This document shows positions 35,924-38,237 of a stretch of 38,237 bases of DNA, piece by piece; positions within the stretch are counted from its first letter, which is position 1; every line of letters starts with the position of its first letter. The stretch is from Candidatus Yanofskybacteria bacterium RIFCSPLOWO2_02_FULL_45_18 (GTDB taxonomy: Bacteria; Patescibacteriota; Minisyncoccia; 2-02-FULL-40-12; GWA2-44-9): the NCBI GenBank assembly GCA_001795795.1, contig MGKV01000014.1, positions 1-38,237 on the forward strand. Direction: 5' to 3'. The notes beneath the pieces were generated by a model. It made no database searches and was not told where the DNA came from. It worked only from the letters and a program-made list of their open reading frames with translations. A program made the position numbers and the translations under genes.

Positions 35924-36094
35924 AATTCATTGCAGAACTACAAAACCCATCCGCGTGGTAGTGGCTTTCGCCACACATATCGGTTTCCCGATATGACCGG
36001 TTAGGTCCCAACACGAATGGGTTTAGTATACCTAACCGGATTTAATGTCGTGCCCGTTAGTTTACTTGCTAACGAGTTTAGACACCTAACTTAC
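35924..36094 (-). ncRNA. structured 5' leader RNA (candidate cis-regulatory or stand-alone ncRNA)
   Basis: Minus strand: CGTTAG/CTAACG hairpin, 10-bp stem CCGGTTAGGT/ACCTAACCGG, CATATCGG-GAAA-CCGATATG, GTGGC-GAAA-GCCAC, plus 14-nt complementarity between loop 36011-36024 and 35943-35956. Confidence 0.6.
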
Positions 36095-36150
36095 CTATTT
36101 TTTATACTGCCTTTATATTACCAAATTGAGCATTAAAAACCAATAAAGAG

Positions 36151-36179
36151 TTGCGAATTAGTGCTAAATCGGGTATAAA
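36151..36179 (+). promoter_or_regulatory. promoter upstream of 36189 ORF
   Basis: TTGCGA (36151-36156) - 17 nt - TATAAA (36174-36179); ATG at 36189. Confidence 0.5.
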
Positions 36180-36188
36180 GTGGTCATT

Positions 36189-36671
36189 ATGAAAATGAAA
36201 AATGAAAACTTAAACTTGCAAGAAAAAATTGACAAATTGAAAAAGGATACCCCCAAAATGGTTAAACGATTTTTCTTTAAGGAATTAAGGACCCGATATG
36301 GTTATAAACCAGGCACAACTTTGGTGGTAAAAGACCGTGTCAAGTTATCCAAAAATGCCAAGGCATCGTTTGATGATGAACAAGCAAAAATTAGTGTTGG
36401 CAAATACGAAATAGAATTGCCCCCAACAAAAAATGAACATTTTTTATGTAAGGCAATGTTTCTTTATGGAGTCGGTGAAGCAGTTGATTGGTCAATTGTT
36501 TACGAACATATAACCGGATATTACCGAGACCTTTTTGGTAAACCACTCCCAAGCCGCCAAAATTGGCGGATTGTTTATGATACTACGGGTGCTGTAAATA
36601 AACGGTTTCAAGAAAGATTTGGCGAGGACTTATTCGTCTGGCAAGAGAAAACAATAAAACGCCTCCGATAA
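36189..36671 (+). CDS. hypothetical protein, possible winged-helix-like C-terminus
   Basis: ORF MKMKNENLNLQEKIDKLKKDTPKMVKRFFFKELRTRYGYKPGTTL...; start chosen at ATG 36189 from the promoter position. Confidence 0.6.
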   Translation: MKMKNENLNLQEKIDKLKKDTPKMVKRFFFKELRTRYGYKPGTTLVVKDRVKLSKNAKASFDDEQAKISVGKYEIELPPTKNEHFLCKAMFLYGVGEAVDWSIVYEHITGYYRDLFGKPLPSRQNWRIVYDTTGAVNKRFQERFGEDLFVWQEKTIKRLR

Positions 36672-36716
36672 GATTGCCTCAACGGTGAGTCGTAATTGAC
36701 TCACCCCATTACGAAG

Positions 36717-36747
36717 TAACCTTGAAATATAGGTTATTTTTATTTTT
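36717..36747 (+). terminator. Rho-independent terminator
   Basis: TAACCT-tgaaatat-AGGTTA followed by TTTTATTTTT. Confidence 0.65.
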
Positions 36748-36757
36748 CAAAAATTAA

Positions 36758-37021
36758 ATGTTTATGAACCAAGAAGTATTAAATGTGAATGACTATTTTA
36801 GGAGCAGTGACCTTTGTTTGGTAACTGTCCTGTCTTTGTTTTTCCCAATAGAGTCCATTGACAAACAACCGTCTGGAAAGGCGTTTCTTTTGTTTAGAAA
36901 AAACAACGAAGGATTTGAAGATATTTTGAAAAAATACTGGGCAAGACAATTATCCATAGAGCCACAACAATTTTTCAGTCAATTGAAGATTATAAAAGCA
37001 AGGATTTACTCGGAAGAATAA
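36758..37021 (+). CDS. DUF5659-like small protein
   Basis: VNDYFRSSDLCLVTVLSLFFPIESIDKQPSGKAFLLFRKNNEGFEDILKKYW. Confidence 0.55.
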   Translation: MFMNQEVLNVNDYFRSSDLCLVTVLSLFFPIESIDKQPSGKAFLLFRKNNEGFEDILKKYWARQLSIEPQQFFSQLKIIKARIYSEE

Positions 37022-37023
37022 TT

Positions 37024-37152
37024 ATGAAAAAGGAACAGGATAATAATCAAGAACAGGACGAGAAACTATTAGATTGTTTAGCGAGAGCTTTGATTTTAAT
37101 TGCCAAAGAACTGTTTCAAGAAAAACAAGAGGATGACAACACTAAACACTAA
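37024..37152 (+). CDS. small hypothetical protein (42 aa)
   Basis: Own translation MKKEQDNNQEQDEKLLDCLARALILIAKELFQEKQEDDNTKH*, tightly packed between neighbours. Confidence 0.4.
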   Translation: MKKEQDNNQEQDEKLLDCLARALILIAKELFQEKQEDDNTKH

Positions 37153-37154
37153 CT

Positions 37155-37484
37155 ATGGACATAGAAAAAATTGAAATAAAAGTCAAAATTATTGAGGAAA
37201 AGAAATTAAAAGCGATTATTACCATCAACTTTGGGGATTTTGTGATTAAAGGATTTCGGGTAGCCGAGTCAGAGTATCCCAACGAGCGAGGAGACAAATT
37301 ATGGATTACTCCGCCGTCTTATCGGGACGGTAGTGGTCGTTATCATCCCATATTCTTTATGCCTGATAAGGAATTATGGGAACAGCTAAAAAAGAAGATG
37401 TGGGACGAATACTACCGTCAACTCAACGAATACCATAAAAAGCGATTTGACCTTACAGATGACAATATTCCCATAATTAACTAA
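37155..37484 (+). CDS. SpoVG-like protein
   Basis: KAIITINFGDFVIKGFRVAESEYPNERGDKLWITPPSYRDGSGRYHPIFFMPDKELWEQLKKKMWDEY, pattern reminiscent of SpoVG. Confidence 0.45.
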   Translation: MDIEKIEIKVKIIEEKKLKAIITINFGDFVIKGFRVAESEYPNERGDKLWITPPSYRDGSGRYHPIFFMPDKELWEQLKKKMWDEYYRQLNEYHKKRFDLTDDNIPIIN

Positions 37485-37582
37485 TAATAATTAACAATAG
37501 TAGTTAACAATATAGAATAACATAGTGATAATTAACTATTATTTAACCATATAGTTTTCCTATAAGGTGTAACAGTTAACTA
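37475..37582. repeat. iteron-like array of TTAAC-centred motifs
   Basis: TTAAC at 37477, 37491, 37504, 37532, 37543, 37576 and ATAAC at 37517; first four spacings 13-14 nt. Confidence 0.55.
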
Positions 37583-37672
37583 TTACTAAATTCCGATGTA
37601 TTAAAACAGTCAATAGCAGACAGGATTAAAAAGCGAACGAAAAAGTTAAAAAATTGAGGTATAATTAAAATG

Positions 37673-38161
37673 ATGCCAGCGTTTTCCAAAGAAAAAGAAA
37701 AAGAATTTTTGGCGGTTATCCGCTTGCTTTTAGTTCGCCGCCCAGATATCTCAATTTTGGGGTTGCAGGAGGCGTTAAATCAGAACGGTTACCGTTTCCA
37801 TCGCGAATACGTGACCAAACTTCAAAAAAAGGTTTTAACGGAAAGAATCCACCGAATTGAAGACCGCCAGCTTTTGTCCAAAGAAATAGCGGAGTTTGAA
37901 GACCTTATCGGAGTAACGGCAAATGAGCTATGGCGGATAATCTTGGCAAAAAATTCATCTAATCACGAAAAAATCAGAGCAATCGGGACCTTGGTAAATA
38001 ACCGCTCCGTTCTTCTTGAAAAAAAATTCAATGCCGGTGTTTTTGAGAAACAGCTTGGCAAGGTTAAGGCAGAGCCAGTTCTTACCCCAGAGCAAAGACA
38101 GATGGTTAGCAACGCGCTGGATTATGTCCATTCGTTATCGTTACAAAATCAAGGTAGTTAG
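37673..38161 (+). CDS. phage terminase small-subunit-like protein
   Basis: Helical DNA-binding-type ORF MPAFSKEKEKEFLAVIRLLLVRRPDISILGLQEALNQNGYRFHREYVTKLQKK...; preceded by TATAAT 37660-37665. Confidence 0.35.
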   Translation: MPAFSKEKEKEFLAVIRLLLVRRPDISILGLQEALNQNGYRFHREYVTKLQKKVLTERIHRIEDRQLLSKEIAEFEDLIGVTANELWRIILAKNSSNHEKIRAIGTLVNNRSVLLEKKFNAGVFEKQLGKVKAEPVLTPEQRQMVSNALDYVHSLSLQNQGS

Positions 38162-38237
38162 AGTATAATAAAAATCACGCGTAGAACGCGTAAAATCGCG
38201 CTATAACGAGCGTTTTACCTGAAACAATGGAAATCTA

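Noticed and set aside
36001-36090. Integron attC site (GTTAGGT / ACCTAAC core-like sequences)
   Set aside because: Core sites are in the wrong order (GTTRRRY first, RYYYAAC last) and no integrase is nearby; the paired arms are better explained as an RNA stem.
35924-38237. CRISPR array or tracrRNA-like locus
   Set aside because: No regularly spaced direct repeats with unique spacers and no cas-like genes; the repeats here are short TTAAC motifs without spacers.

Overview
This 38.2-kb window looks like a chromosomal segment of a reduced, Patescibacteria/CPR-like bacterium (inference from gene content and compact genes; not testable here). From left to right it contains: (1) two tRNAs and housekeeping genes (cysteine desulfurase, trigger factor, nusA, tyrS, yebC, ruvC, ruvB, pilB-type ATPase, class A PBP). 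(2) A replication-origin neighbourhood: dciA-like, dnaN, AT-rich intergenic DNA with DnaA-box-like sites, dnaA, then rpmH-rnpA-yidD-yidC-jag. (3) A roughly 10-kb T4SS-like membrane/secretion cluster (VirB4-like ATPase, VirB4 N-domain-like ORF, PrgI-like, TrbL/VirB6-like, Cys-rich secreted protein, Ca-binding-type protein) with no relaxase or coupling protein visible. (4) ksgA, uvrD/pcrA, a kinase-like protein and a CPBP protease. (5) An accessory region with a restriction-modification locus, two unknown RM-linked ORFs, a PD-(D/E)XK-like ORF with a highly structured leader, and a phage/ICE-like module (DUF5659-like, SpoVG-like, iteron-like TTAAC array, TerS-like). The most interesting signals are: a minus-strand RNA leader at about 35.92-36.09 kb with two GAAA-tetraloop hairpins and a 14-bp pseudoknot or switch pairing; a dispersed family of 35-nt, five-heptad repeat arrays, three of them inside conserved enzymes, one next to a near-perfect palindrome that looks like a template-switch scar; a 152-nt intergenic element closed by a 16-bp stem; a 26-nt operator-like palindrome at the RM promoter; and recurrent leaderless-type promoters. 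No homology or folding software was run; all family calls come from motif recognition.
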